Below, piece by piece: positions 25,501 through 33,169 of a stretch of 41,010 nt of DNA. Positions within the stretch are counted from its first letter, which is position 1. Each line of letters begins with the position of its first letter. The notes beneath the pieces were generated by a model. The model ran no database searches, was not told where the DNA came from, and saw nothing but the letters and a program-made list of their open reading frames with translations. Origin of the DNA: DASSLY01 sp035689185 (GTDB taxonomy: Bacteria; Actinomycetota; Actinomycetes; Actinomycetales; Dermatophilaceae); NCBI GenBank assembly GCA_035689185.1, contig DASSLY010000047.1, positions 1-41,010 of the forward strand, given 5' to 3'. The position numbers were made by a program, and so were the translations under genes.

Positions 25501-26542
25501 CCGAGTGGACGGTGCCGATGGTGCCCGGGTTGGTCAGGCTGATCGTGGTGCCTTGGAAGTCCTCGACCGTGAGCCGGTTCCCGCGCGCCTTGCGGACGAT
25601 CTCCTCGTAAGAGGTCCAGAACCGGGCGAAGTCCATCGACTCGCACCGCTTGATGCTGGGCACCAGCAAGGTGCGCGAGCCGTCGGGCTTGGCGATGTCG
25701 ATCGCCAGGCCGAGGTTGATGCTGGCCGGCTCGACCAGCGCCGGCTTGCCGTCCTGCTCGGTGTAGCCGTTGTTCATCGCCGGCATCAGCCCCAACGCCT
25801 TGACGATGGCGTAGCCGATGATGTGAGTGAAGCTGACCTTGCCGCCCCGGGAGCGGGCCAGGTGGTTGTTGATGACGACCCGGTTGTCGATGAGCAGCTT
25901 GGCCGGTACGGCGCGCACGCTGGTCGCGGTGGGGACGGCCAGGCTGGACTCCATGTTCGTCACCGTGCGGGCCGACGCCCCGCGCAGCGGGCTCACCTTG
26001 GGCTCGGCGGTCACGGTCGTCGCGGCCGGCCGGACGGTCGGCTCGGCCGGGGTGGGCCGCGGCGCCGGGGTATGCCGCGCGGCCGCGGTATGCCGCGTGG
26101 CCGCTGTCGTCGCGGCCGGGGTCGCCGTGGACTCGGCCGTCGGCGGCTCCGCGGGCGCTCGGCGGGCGGCCTTGGGCTCAGCCGTGGGGGGCAACGGCGT
26201 TGGCGTTGGCGTTGGCGTTGGCGACGGCGTTGGCGACGGCGCGGACGAGGCGGTGCCTGACACGGTGCGCGACGGGGTGGGTGTGGGGGTGAGCGACGGG
26301 GCGGCCGCCGCCGGTCCGCCGGGCACGGTCGGCCCGCCGGGGGAGCCGGTCGCGGGGGCGGCGGCCCTGGCCGGCTGCGTGGGAATGCCGTTCTCCCCCG
26401 GGCGGTAGTTCTCGAAGAAGCTCCACCAGGCTCGGTCCACCGAGCTCTTGTCCTGCAGGTACTGCTGGTAGAGCTCCTCCACCAGCCACTCGTTCGGTCC
26501 GAAGGCGGCGAGCGGGTCGGCGGAGGAGGGCTGGTCGGGCAC
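22580..26542 (-). CDS. kgd: multifunctional 2-oxoglutarate decarboxylase / dehydrogenase
   Basis: 1320-residue actinobacterial fusion (also called SucA/OdhA) of an E2-like acyltransferase and a thiamine-diphosphate E1, acting at the 2-oxoglutarate step of the TCA cycle. Order: N-terminal segment PLAAFGPNEWLVEELYQQYL; a Pro/Ala/Thr/Ser linker (55-185); the acyltransferase domain with catalytic STYDHRIIQGAQSG near 395; then the E1 part with HRGRLNVLANI, HGDAAFAGQGVV near 720 and the GHNEGDDPSMTQP loop. GTG 26542 has AGAGG 9 nt upstream. No lipoyl domain is seen, as expected for this class. Monocistronic between a convergent gene and the ABC unit. Confidence 0.96.
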   Translation of the reverse strand: MPDQPSSADPLAAFGPNEWLVEELYQQYLQDKSSVDRAWWSFFENYRPGENGIPTQPARAAAPATGSPGGPTVPGGPAAAAPSLTPTPTPSRTVSGTASSAPSPTPSPTPTPTPTPLPPTAEPKAARRAPAEPPTAESTATPAATTAATRHTAAARHTPAPRPTPAEPTVRPAATTVTAEPKVSPLRGASARTVTNMESSLAVPTATSVRAVPAKLLIDNRVVINNHLARSRGGKVSFTHIIGYAIVKALGLMPAMNNGYTEQDGKPALVEPASINLGLAIDIAKPDGSRTLLVPSIKRCESMDFARFWTSYEEIVRKARGNRLTVEDFQGTTISLTNPGTIGTVHSVPRLMQGQGAIIGVGALEYPAEWQGASEETIARNAVSKIITITSTYDHRIIQGAQSGDFLRILHQLLLGENGFYDEIFESLRIPYEPVRWIRDISTSHDDDVNKTARVQELIHAYRVRGHLMADTDPLEYRQRRHPDLDVTTHGLTLWDLEREFATGGFGGQPMLKLRKILGILRDSYCRTVGVEYMHIQDPDQRAWLQAKLERPYAKTSAEEQLRIVRRLNAAEAFETFLQTKFVGQKRFSLEGGESVIALLDRILCRAAGEGLDEVCIGMPHRGRLNVLANIAGKSYGQIFREFEGKQDPTSVQGSGDVKYHLGTEGKFVSEDGATTKVYIAANPSHLEAVNPVLEGIVRAKQDRLDLAGEAFTVLPVLLHGDAAFAGQGVVAETLNLSQLRGYRTGGTIHVIVNNQVGFTTAPSASRSSFYSTDVARMIQAPIFHVNGDDPEACVRVAELAYEFRQEFNKDVVVDLVCYRRRGHNEGDDPSMTQPLMYNLIEAKRSVRKLYTESLIGRGDITIEEAEAALRDYQAQLERVFVETKAAKSGTPGQALDAGRSTEVPGTDTEGHGGLERPSAQAVDERTPQRQVETAVDQADLLAVGDAFVNRPAGFTLHPKLQQLVERRAAMVREGGIDWAMGELLAFGTLLREGVPVRLAGQDSRRGTFVQRHAVLIDKITAEEWTPLLYLGDGQARFWVYDSLLSEFAAMGFEYGYSVERPDALVLWEAQFGDFFNGAQTIVDEFITSSEQKWGQRSSVVLLLPHGYEGQGPDHSSARIERFLQQCAEDNMTVAYPSSSASYFHLLRRQAYARPRRPLVVFTPKSMLRAKAASSEVSDFTTGTFRPVIDDTAPLERQAVDRVLLCSGKVSHELQAERDVRKDGRTAIVRVEQLAPCPGAEVAATVAAYPNAELVWVQDEPRNQGAWPYMAMNLPDQLIGHGELRTLRVVSRPASASPATGSSKKHAAEQATLIEQAFAR
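26193..26240. repeat. hexanucleotide repeats in the kgd linker
   Basis: Eight in-frame 6-bp units (GTTGGC or GACGGC type on the plus strand) encode alternating Pro-Thr in the Kgd linker (PTPTPTPTP). Copy number changes would stay in frame. Confidence 0.8.
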
Positions 26543-26626
26543 TTCGATACGCCTCTTTCGTCAGCATCGACTTCAGGTGCGGACTCAGCCTATCCCCAGC
26601 ACTGGCCGACCAACCGGGGCTTGGGT

Positions 26627-26659
26627 CGCCCGCCGGTCGCCCGCCGGACGCCCGCCGGA
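26627..26659. repeat. three 11-bp repeats upstream of kgd
   Basis: CGCCCGCCGGW is repeated three times, followed by CGGGC. The GCCCG/CGGGC pairing could also form a hairpin ending the ABC permease transcript. The rest of the 165-bp gap before kgd holds its promoter region. Confidence 0.6.
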
Positions 26660-26707
26660 CGGGCAGCCACGCGCTTCCCGGGCGCCCCTACTGCCGCCCC
26701 GCAAAGC

Positions 26708-27502
26708 TCAGCTGACGTCGCGCCGGACCGTCAGCCACGACCCGATGCCGGCGAGCACCACGGCATACGCGGCGAGCGCGAGGGCACCACCCCACCAGGT
26801 CAGCCGGACCGTCTCGCCGGTGGTGACCTGGGAGACCATCGCTGCGGTGGCCTGGCTGGGCAGGAACTTGGCGACGTCGCGGCCCCAGTCGGCCAGCCCC
26901 AGCAGCAGCGCGGCCACCGGCTCGACGATCCAGGCCACTCCGACCGCGATGAGGATGGCGGCGACCTGGTTCGGGATGAGGATGCCGGCGCCAAGGCCCA
27001 TGAGCGCCCACAGGCCGAGCACCAGCAGGGACAGTGCCAACGTGCGCGGGATGCCGGTGTCCGGGAACGGCGCGAACCCCCGCGTGGAGATCACGATCGC
27101 CCCCGCGCTGACCGCGCCGAGCAGGAACACCAGCCCGTAGAGAACGCCGATGACCAGCAGGGACGCCACTTTGGCCAGCATCACGGTGACCCGCCGGGGG
27201 GTGGCCAGGAAGGTGCTGGTGATGGTCATGTGCCGGTACTCCGAGCCGATGGTCAGCACGCCCACGGTCAGCGTCAGCAGGTAGGCGAAGGTCAACCCCG
27301 AGGTGTAGACGGTGTTCACCATGTTCGGCGTGTCCAGGTCCGGCAGGCCGCCCTGCTGCGGGTCGCCCTGTCCGGCGAGGAGGGCGAAGAGCACCGCGAG
27401 CCCCGCGCCGCAGATGAACACCCCGATCGCGACGCCCCACCACATCCGGGTGGTGAAGAACTTCCTCAGCTCCGCGCGCACCTGCCTGACACCGGTGTCC
27501 AT
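26708..27502 (-). CDS. ABC-2 type exporter permease
   Basis: 264-residue membrane protein with six predicted helices. A short cytoplasmic N-terminus with RAELRKFFTTRMWW, the contact region of ABC-2 permeases, precedes the first helix (31-55). TIGSEYRHMTITSTFLATPRR is the conserved cytoplasmic loop. ATG 27502 overlaps the stop of the ATPase gene, forming a two-gene exporter. The substrate is unknown; such pairs often export drugs or antimicrobial peptides. Confidence 0.88.
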   Translation of the reverse strand: MDTGVRQVRAELRKFFTTRMWWGVAIGVFICGAGLAVLFALLAGQGDPQQGGLPDLDTPNMVNTVYTSGLTFAYLLTLTVGVLTIGSEYRHMTITSTFLATPRRVTVMLAKVASLLVIGVLYGLVFLLGAVSAGAIVISTRGFAPFPDTGIPRTLALSLLVLGLWALMGLGAGILIPNQVAAILIAVGVAWIVEPVAALLLGLADWGRDVAKFLPSQATAAMVSQVTTGETVRLTWWGGALALAAYAVVLAGIGSWLTVRRDVS

Positions 27503-28584
27503 CAGCGCATCCCCTTCTCCACCGGGGCGTTCCCCGACTGACCCGGCTGACCCGGCTGGCCCGGCTGGCCCGGCTGACCCGGCTGGCCCGGCTGGCCCGG
27601 CTGGCCCGGCTGCCCCGGCTGCCCCGGCTGCCCCGGCTGCCCCGGCTGCAGGTTGCGGTTTCGGTGTTCGGGTGACTCGGTGAGCTGGAAGAACAGGTCC
27701 TCCAGGTCGCTCTGCACCTGGCGGAGCTCGAACACGGGCAGTCCGGCTTCGTGCGCCAGGGTGCCGACCCGCTCCAGGTCGCCGGTGCTGACGGTGACCT
27801 GGCGGTCGCCGGTCCCTTGCGCGGTGAGGCCGGCACCGGTCAGGGCGGACAGCAGGGCGGCGGGGTCGGAGGTCCGCACCAGGGCGCGGGGCTCGCCGTG
27901 CAGCGCAGCCATCGGCCCCTGCCGCACCAGCCTGCCGTTGGCGATGATCACCACGTCGTCGACGGTCTGCTCCACCTCGCTGAGCATGTGGCTGGACACC
28001 AGGATGGTCTTGCCCCGCCCGGCCAGATGGCGCATGAAGCCCCGCAGCCACCGGATCCCCTCCGGATCCAGCCCGTTGGCCGGCTCGTCGAGCAACAGCA
28101 CGCCCGGGTCACCGAGCAGCGCCGCGGCCAAGCCCAGGCGCTGCCGCATACCCATCGAGTAGCCACCGGCGCGCTTGCGCGCGACCGCGGGGATGCCGAC
28201 CAGCTCCAGCAGCTGGTCGACCCGGGAGGCCGGGACGCCGGCGGTGTCGGCGAGCACCAGCAGGTGGTCCCGCCCGGTCCGGCCGGGGTGGAAGTTCGTC
28301 GCCTCCAGCGCCGCGCCCACGGTCTGCTGCGGTCTGGGGATGGCGGCGTACGGTTGGCCGCCGATCCTCGCCAGGCCCGACGTCGGCCGGACCAGGCCGA
28401 GCAGCATCCGCAGGGTCGTGGTCTTCCCGGCCCCGTTGGGACCGAGGAAGCCGGTGATCCGGCCCGGTTCGACGCGAAAGCTCAACCTGTCCACGGCGGT
28501 GAAGCTGCCGAACCGCTTGGTCAGGTCGCGGACCTCGACCGGCACGCCGCTGTGGGTTGCGCTGGCCCGTTCGCTGACCGTCAT
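27502..28584 (-). CDS. ABC-2 type exporter ATPase with PGQ-repeat tail
   Basis: 360-residue ATPase. The ABC core has Walker A GPNGAGKTT, a signature region YSMGMRQRLGLAAALL, Walker B VLLLDEPANGLDPEG and the switch histidine in VSSHML. After the usual C-terminal domain (to about residue 305, LEDLFFQLTES) a low-complexity tail of twelve PGQ tripeptides follows, then the final 12 residues. ATG 28584 is taken as the start; an in-frame TTG at 28596 adds 4 residues. No strong ribosome-binding site is visible. Confidence 0.9.
   Translation of the reverse strand: MTVSERASATHSGVPVEVRDLTKRFGSFTAVDRLSFRVEPGRITGFLGPNGAGKTTTLRMLLGLVRPTSGLARIGGQPYAAIPRPQQTVGAALEATNFHPGRTGRDHLLVLADTAGVPASRVDQLLELVGIPAVARKRAGGYSMGMRQRLGLAAALLGDPGVLLLDEPANGLDPEGIRWLRGFMRHLAGRGKTILVSSHMLSEVEQTVDDVVIIANGRLVRQGPMAALHGEPRALVRTSDPAALLSALTGAGLTAQGTGDRQVTVSTGDLERVGTLAHEAGLPVFELRQVQSDLEDLFFQLTESPEHRNRNLQPGQPGQPGQPGQPGQPGQPGQPGQPGQPGQPGQPGQSGNAPVEKGMR
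27542..27649. repeat. 9-bp minisatellite, 12 copies, inside the ABC ATPase gene
   Basis: CCCGGCTGN is repeated twelve times without interruption (last base G, A or C), coding PGQ on the minus strand. Identical neighbouring copies point to recent slippage or unequal exchange. All length changes by one unit keep the reading frame. Confidence 0.95.
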
Positions 28585-28682
28585 GAGCCAACCCAACCAC
28601 CTTGCCGTGGGGTCACGGCAATCCCGTGTCGCCCGCCCCTGCCCAACCCTGCCCCTGCGGATGCCGCAGACTGGGCACCACT

Positions 28683-30014
28683 ATGACCGAGTGGCTGCTG
28701 GTCTTGACCGGCGTCGCGCTGACTGTGGGGACCGCGGTGTTCGTCTGCGCGGAGTTCTCCCTGGTGGCACTGGACCGGCCGGCCGTGCAGCGGCTGGTCG
28801 ACGCCGGTGACAGCGCTGCCACATCGGTGCTGACCTCGTTGCGCCAGCTGTCCACCCAGCTGTCCGCCGCCCAGGTCGGCATCACCTTGACGACGCTGGG
28901 GCTGGGATACCTGGCCCAGCCCTCGCTGGGACTGCTGCTCGCCGGTGGCCTGGAGCGGGTCGGGGTGAGCGAGCAGGCCGCCGAACCGGTTGCGGGCGCC
29001 GCGGCCCTGCTGCTCGCGACGGCGTTCTCGATGGTGTTCGGCGAGCTGGTGCCGCAGTTCCTGGGCATCTCGGACTCGCTGCGCGTCGCCAAGGTCGTGG
29101 CCACGCCGGTCCGGGTCTTCGGCAACGTGTTCCGCCCGCTGATCGTGCTGCTCAACGGCTCGGCCAACCTGGTCCTGCGGGCCCTGGGCATCCAACCGCA
29201 GGAAGAGCTGTCGGCCGCCCGCACCCCCCAGGAGCTGGCGTCGCTGATCCGCCGTTCCGCGCAGGCAGGCACGCTGGACGAGGGCACCGCGCTGCTGGTG
29301 ACCCGCACCCTGGACTTCGGTGAGCGGACCGCGGCGGACGTGATGACTCCGCGGGTCCGGTGCACCGCTGTCCCGCGGACCGCCACCGCCGTCGATGTCC
29401 TAGACGTCGCCCGGATGACCGGGCACTCCCGGTTTCCGGTCACCGGCGAGGACTGGGACGACATCGACGGGCTGGTCCACGTGAAGCGGGCGATGGCCGT
29501 CCCGCACGAGCGTCGCGAGGACGTGCCGGTGTCGGCACTCATGGTGGACGCCCTGCTCGTGCCGGAGACGATCAGGCTGGATCCGCTGCTGCTGATGCTG
29601 CGCGGGGCCGGGCACCAGCTCGCGGTCGTGGTCGACGAGTACGGCGGCACCTCCGGCGTTGTCACGCTGGAGGATGTCGTCGAGGAGATCGTCGGCGAGG
29701 TAAGTGACGAGCACGACCCGCAGGCCACTCCCGGGCAGACCGGGGACGACGGCAGCTGGACCGTGCCCGGCCTGTGGCGGCCGGACGAGGTCCGTGACCG
29801 GCTCGGCGCCGTGGTCCCGGACGGCCCGACGTATGAAACGCTCGGCGGCTTCGTGATGGCGTGCCTGGGCCGGGTCCCTGCCGTCGGGGACGAGGTCGAC
29901 GCGGTTCCGGGCTGGCTGGTCACGGTAGAGGCCATGGACGGCCGACGGGTCGACCAGGTGCGGCTCACCAGGCTTGACGCCGCCCCGGACGACGACGGGG
30001 AGAGCACCGGATGA
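28683..30014 (+). CDS. CNNM/HlyC-type membrane protein with CBS pair and CorC-HlyC domain
   Basis: 443 residues. An N-terminal DUF21/CNNM membrane domain (1-145) has FVCAEFSLVALDR and a GELVPQFLGIS block, where most relatives have GELVPKxLAI. A CBS pair (about 210-335) follows with MTPRVRCTAVP, SRFPV and VVVDEYGGTSGVVTLEDVVEEIVGE. A transporter-associated CorC/HlyC domain ends the protein (350-432). The family is linked to magnesium or other divalent cation export. It overlaps the next gene (ATGA), a shorter paralogue. Confidence 0.9.
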   Translation: MTEWLLVLTGVALTVGTAVFVCAEFSLVALDRPAVQRLVDAGDSAATSVLTSLRQLSTQLSAAQVGITLTTLGLGYLAQPSLGLLLAGGLERVGVSEQAAEPVAGAAALLLATAFSMVFGELVPQFLGISDSLRVAKVVATPVRVFGNVFRPLIVLLNGSANLVLRALGIQPQEELSAARTPQELASLIRRSAQAGTLDEGTALLVTRTLDFGERTAADVMTPRVRCTAVPRTATAVDVLDVARMTGHSRFPVTGEDWDDIDGLVHVKRAMAVPHERREDVPVSALMVDALLVPETIRLDPLLLMLRGAGHQLAVVVDEYGGTSGVVTLEDVVEEIVGEVSDEHDPQATPGQTGDDGSWTVPGLWRPDEVRDRLGAVVPDGPTYETLGGFVMACLGRVPAVGDEVDAVPGWLVTVEAMDGRRVDQVRLTRLDAAPDDDGESTG

Positions 30015-31051
30015 GCCACGCGGCTGCGTTGTGGCTGTCGGCGTTCCTGCTCGCCGCCAACGCGTTCTTCGTCGGGGCGGAGTTCTCGGTGATGGCCGCC
30101 CGCCGCTCGCAGCTTGAGCCGATGGCGGCCGCCGGCAGCCGGCGGGCGCAGATCTGCCTGGACGCCCTGGAACAGGTGGCCTCCCTGCTGGCGATGGCCC
30201 AGCTGGGCATCACCATCTGCTCGGTCGGCCTCGGCGCGGTCGCCGAGGCGACGCTGGAGGAGATGATCTCCCCGCTGCTGGACAGCGCCGGCCTGCCCGA
30301 CTCCCTCAGTCACCCCATCGCCCTGGCGGTCGCGCTCCTGCTGATCGCCTACCTGCACGTCGTGCTGGGCGAGATGGTGCCCAAGAACATCGCCATCGCC
30401 GGCCCGGACCGGGCGGCACTGCTGCTCGCGCCGCCGCTGCTGTTCATCACCCGCGCCCTGCGCCCACTGATCCGGCTGATGGAGGGCATCGCCAAGGGCA
30501 TCGTCCGCCGGCTGGGCGTGGAACCGCAGGACGAGCTGTCCTCGGCGTTCACCGCGCAGGAGGTCGCCGACATCGTCAGCGAGAGCCACCGGGAGGGGCT
30601 GCTCGAGAAGGACCAGGTGGGGCTGGCCAGCCGCGCGTTGGAGTTCAGTGACCGGGTGGCGGGCGACGTCGCGGTCCCGCTGTCCTCGCTGGTGACGCTG
30701 TCGCTGACCTCGACGCCGGACGACCTCGAGCGGCTGGTCGCGCGCCGGGGCTTCTCCCGGTATCCGGTGCGAGACGCCGCCGGCGACCTGGTCGGCTACA
30801 TGCACCTGAAAGACGTCCTGGGGGCCGATGAGCGCTCGCGGTCGCAGCCGTTCCCGGCGTCGGCGATCCGCCGGCTGGCCAGCGTCGCCGCCGGCGACGA
30901 GGTGGAGGACGTGCTCACCGCGATGCAGCGCACCGGGGCGCACCTGGCCCGGGTCGAGGCCGACGACGGGACCGTGCTGGGGGTGGTGTTCCTCGAGGAC
31001 GTGCTGGAGGAGCTGGTCGGCGAGGTCACCGACGCCACGCAGCGGCGTTAG
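30011..31051 (+). CDS. CNNM/HlyC-type membrane protein lacking the CorC-HlyC domain
   Basis: 346-residue paralogue of the preceding gene. The DUF21 membrane domain has FFVGAEFSVMAARRSQLE and the standard GEMVPKNIAIAGP block; the CBS region (200-345) ends with VLGVVFLEDVLEELVGEV and the protein stops there, without the C-terminal transporter-associated domain of its neighbour. ATG 30011 overlaps the upstream stop. The pair probably forms a heteromeric cation transport unit, which is inferred from coupling. Confidence 0.9.
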   Translation: MSHAAALWLSAFLLAANAFFVGAEFSVMAARRSQLEPMAAAGSRRAQICLDALEQVASLLAMAQLGITICSVGLGAVAEATLEEMISPLLDSAGLPDSLSHPIALAVALLLIAYLHVVLGEMVPKNIAIAGPDRAALLLAPPLLFITRALRPLIRLMEGIAKGIVRRLGVEPQDELSSAFTAQEVADIVSESHREGLLEKDQVGLASRALEFSDRVAGDVAVPLSSLVTLSLTSTPDDLERLVARRGFSRYPVRDAAGDLVGYMHLKDVLGADERSRSQPFPASAIRRLASVAAGDEVEDVLTAMQRTGAHLARVEADDGTVLGVVFLEDVLEELVGEVTDATQRR

Positions 31052-31142
31052 GCCGGCGCCACGCGGCGGCGGCGTCAGCCCGCGATGCCCGGCCCGCGCC
31101 GCGGGGGTGCGGCGAGCCGCGGTGTCGGTGACCATGGCGAGA

Positions 31143-31175
31143 AGTGGGCAAGGAGTGGGCAAGGAGTATGCGAGG
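31143..31175. repeat. 11-bp tandem repeats upstream of the histidine phosphatase gene
   Basis: AGTGGGCAAGG occurs twice, followed by a diverged third copy AGTATGCGAGG. The 200-bp gap between the CNNM paralogue and the phosphatase gene shows no other feature. Confidence 0.65.
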
Positions 31176-31251
31176 AGTGGGTGGGCCGCAGCCGGAGAGT
31201 CGGCTGCCCGGAGGTGAAGGGCAGGATGCCGTGAGTCGAGGAAGGCTCGTC

Positions 31252-31989
31252 GTGTCCCGGCGCTGGCCGGCCGAACTGGTGATCGTCCGGCACGGGCAGA
31301 GCGTGGGAAACCTCGCCGACCAGACCGCTCAACGCCGGGGTGCGCACCGGCTGGAGCTGCCGGCCCGGGACGCTGACGTCGAGCTGTCGCCGACCGGGCA
31401 ACGGCAGGCCGAGGCGGTCGGGCGGGTGCTCGGTGACCGGAGACCTCCGGACGTCGTGCTCAGCTCGCCCTACCGCCGCGCCGCGGCGACCGCGGCCCAC
31501 GCGCTGCGGGCCATGGGCGCCACACCCGACCTGATCCTGGACGAGCGGCTGCGCGAGCGGGACCTGGGCCTGTTTGACGGACTGACCCCGGCCGGCATCC
31601 GCAGCGAGTACCCGGATGAGGCCAAGCGGCGCTCCCACGTCGGGAAGTTCTACTACCAGCCCCCCTCGGGGGAGAGCTGGTGCGACGTCAGCCTGCGTGT
31701 CAGGTCCCTGCTCGCCGACCTGCGCGAGGGGTATGCCGGGGCCCGGGTCTGGCTGTTCTCCCACCAGGCGGTGATCATGACCTTCCGCTACGTGCTGGAG
31801 GACCTGTCCGAGGAGCAGCTGCTGGAGATCCAGCGGGACACCCAGCTGCCGAACTGCTCGGTGACCTCCTACCGGGCTGCCGCGGAAGGGATGGAGCTGG
31901 TCGCCTTCGCCGACGCCACCGCGGTCGAGCAGGTCGCGGAGGTCACCGTGGAGCAGCCTCAGGCCGGCCGTGGCGATGACCTCGGCTGA
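31252..31989 (+). CDS. histidine phosphatase family protein (phosphoglycerate mutase-like)
   Basis: 245 residues from GTG 31252, chosen because GAGGAAGG lies 6 nt upstream; longer in-frame starts exist, for example GTG 31231. The catalytic RHG motif is VIVRHGQSVGN at about 12-22. The second half supplies ERDLGLFDGLTP, the proton-donor region, and SHQAVIMTFRYVL with the second catalytic His. It is a phosphomonoesterase of unknown substrate. Its end overlaps the start of the NAD(P)H-hydrate dehydratase gene by 20 bp, so a linked role in metabolite repair is possible. Confidence 0.85.
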   Translation: MSRRWPAELVIVRHGQSVGNLADQTAQRRGAHRLELPARDADVELSPTGQRQAEAVGRVLGDRRPPDVVLSSPYRRAAATAAHALRAMGATPDLILDERLRERDLGLFDGLTPAGIRSEYPDEAKRRSHVGKFYYQPPSGESWCDVSLRVRSLLADLREGYAGARVWLFSHQAVIMTFRYVLEDLSEEQLLEIQRDTQLPNCSVTSYRAAAEGMELVAFADATAVEQVAEVTVEQPQAGRGDDLG

Positions 31990-32854
31990 GCCGGTCGAGG
32001 TCGACCCGTCGCTGCTGCGGGCCTGGCCGCTTCCGCCGCCGGGCTCGGACAAGCAGGCTCGAGGCACGGTGATGGTGGTGGGCGGCACGACCAGGACTCC
32101 GGGCGCCGTGCTGCTCGCCGGCGAGGCCGCGCTGCGGGTGGGCGCGGGCAGATTGCAGATCACCACGGTTCGGCCGGTGGCCGCGGCGCTCGGGGTCGCC
32201 CTACCGGAGGCGATGGTCTACGAGGCCTCGGCCACCACGGACGGCGAGATCGCTCCCGCCGAGGCCGCCGGCATCTGCGAGCGGGCCAACGACTGCGACG
32301 TCGCGCTGGTCGGTCCGGGGTGCTGGGACGAGCCCACGTGCGTGGCGCTGACCACCGACTTGGTGGCCGGCCTTCGCACCCGCCTCGTGCTGGACGCCGT
32401 CGCGACGGCCAGCGTGCGCGACCGGCCCGGGCAGCTGCTCACCCACGTCGAGTGCGTCGTGACGGCGAACCCTCGTGAGCTCGCGACCGCGCTCGGCGAG
32501 GACGAGCTCGCCGAGGACGACCTGCACTCCGCGGCCTGCGCCCTGGCCGACCGCGAGGGTGCGGTGGTCCTGTGCGGGGGGCCGAGCAAGGTCGTGGCGA
32601 GCCCGGCGGGACGCTCCTGGCTGGTCCGGGCCGGGGGTCCGGGGCTGGGTGTGTCCGGGTCCGGCGACGTGCAGGCCGGACTGGTGGCCGGGCTGCTCGC
32701 GCGGGGAGCCGAGCCGGTGCAGGCAGCCGTGTGGGCGGCCTACCTGCACGGCCGAAGCGGCGACCTGCTCGCGACGAAGGTGGGCCTGGTGGGGTTCCTG
32801 GCCCGGGAGGTTTCCGCCCAGGCGACGGCGGTGCTGGCGGACCTGTCCCGCTGA
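31970..32854 (+). CDS. nnrD: ADP-dependent NAD(P)H-hydrate dehydratase
   Basis: 294-residue YjeF C-terminal (carbohydrate kinase-like) domain that repairs damaged, hydrated NAD(P)H. Visible motifs are GTVMVVGGT, AGEAALRVGAGRLQI, ALVGPGCWDE, VTANPREL and the anion-hole motif SGSGDVQAGLVAGLLARG. Some positions deviate from the usual form (LVLDAVA instead of LDADAL, GSGDVQAG instead of GSGDVLAG). The N-terminal epimerase domain is absent. GTG 31970 has AGG 6 nt upstream; ATG 31976 is an alternative start. Confidence 0.85.
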   Translation: MAMTSAEPVEVDPSLLRAWPLPPPGSDKQARGTVMVVGGTTRTPGAVLLAGEAALRVGAGRLQITTVRPVAAALGVALPEAMVYEASATTDGEIAPAEAAGICERANDCDVALVGPGCWDEPTCVALTTDLVAGLRTRLVLDAVATASVRDRPGQLLTHVECVVTANPRELATALGEDELAEDDLHSAACALADREGAVVLCGGPSKVVASPAGRSWLVRAGGPGLGVSGSGDVQAGLVAGLLARGAEPVQAAVWAAYLHGRSGDLLATKVGLVGFLAREVSAQATAVLADLSR

Positions 32855-32866
32855 CCGGCCGCCTCG

Positions 32867-33150
32867 TCAGGCCCTGGTCGCGGTAAGCAGGAGGTACTCC
32901 CAGTCCATGGCGCCACCGCCGAGGTCGAGCCGGGCAGCGAGCGTGTCCCGCTCCCGGCCCGGCGCGACCACCAGGCCGGCGTCCACGCGATCCGCTGGCA
33001 GGTCATCAGCACCGGCCCGTAGAGCACGAGGGCCCCGCGGGGCCAGGGCCGCGGCCGACAGCCCGGCCCGTGCTGCGCGGGGGGTCCACGAGGGGGAGGC
33101 TGTTCGGGGTGGCGGCCCTGGTCGCCGCCTCCGCGATGGTGCTGCGCGGC
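32867..33150 (-). pseudogene. decayed methyltransferase-like C-terminal remnant
   Basis: The minus strand of this otherwise empty 315-bp gap reads like the end of a SAM-dependent methyltransferase, but in different frames. One frame gives PLVDPP near 33080-33100, a second gives GALVLYGPVLM near 33010-33040, and a third gives DAGLVVAPGRERDTLAARLD and then DWEYLLLTATRA before a TGA at 32867. No single open frame joins them and the N-terminal part is missing next to the decarboxylase start. The family is inferred from the LVLYGP strand and the WEYLLLTATR ending. Confidence 0.4.
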
Positions 33151-33169
33151 CGTCCTCTGGAGGTGCACA

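Noticed and set aside
24071..26260. 729-codon plus-strand open frame
   Set aside because: It is the reverse-strand shadow of kgd, whose catalytic motifs are clear.
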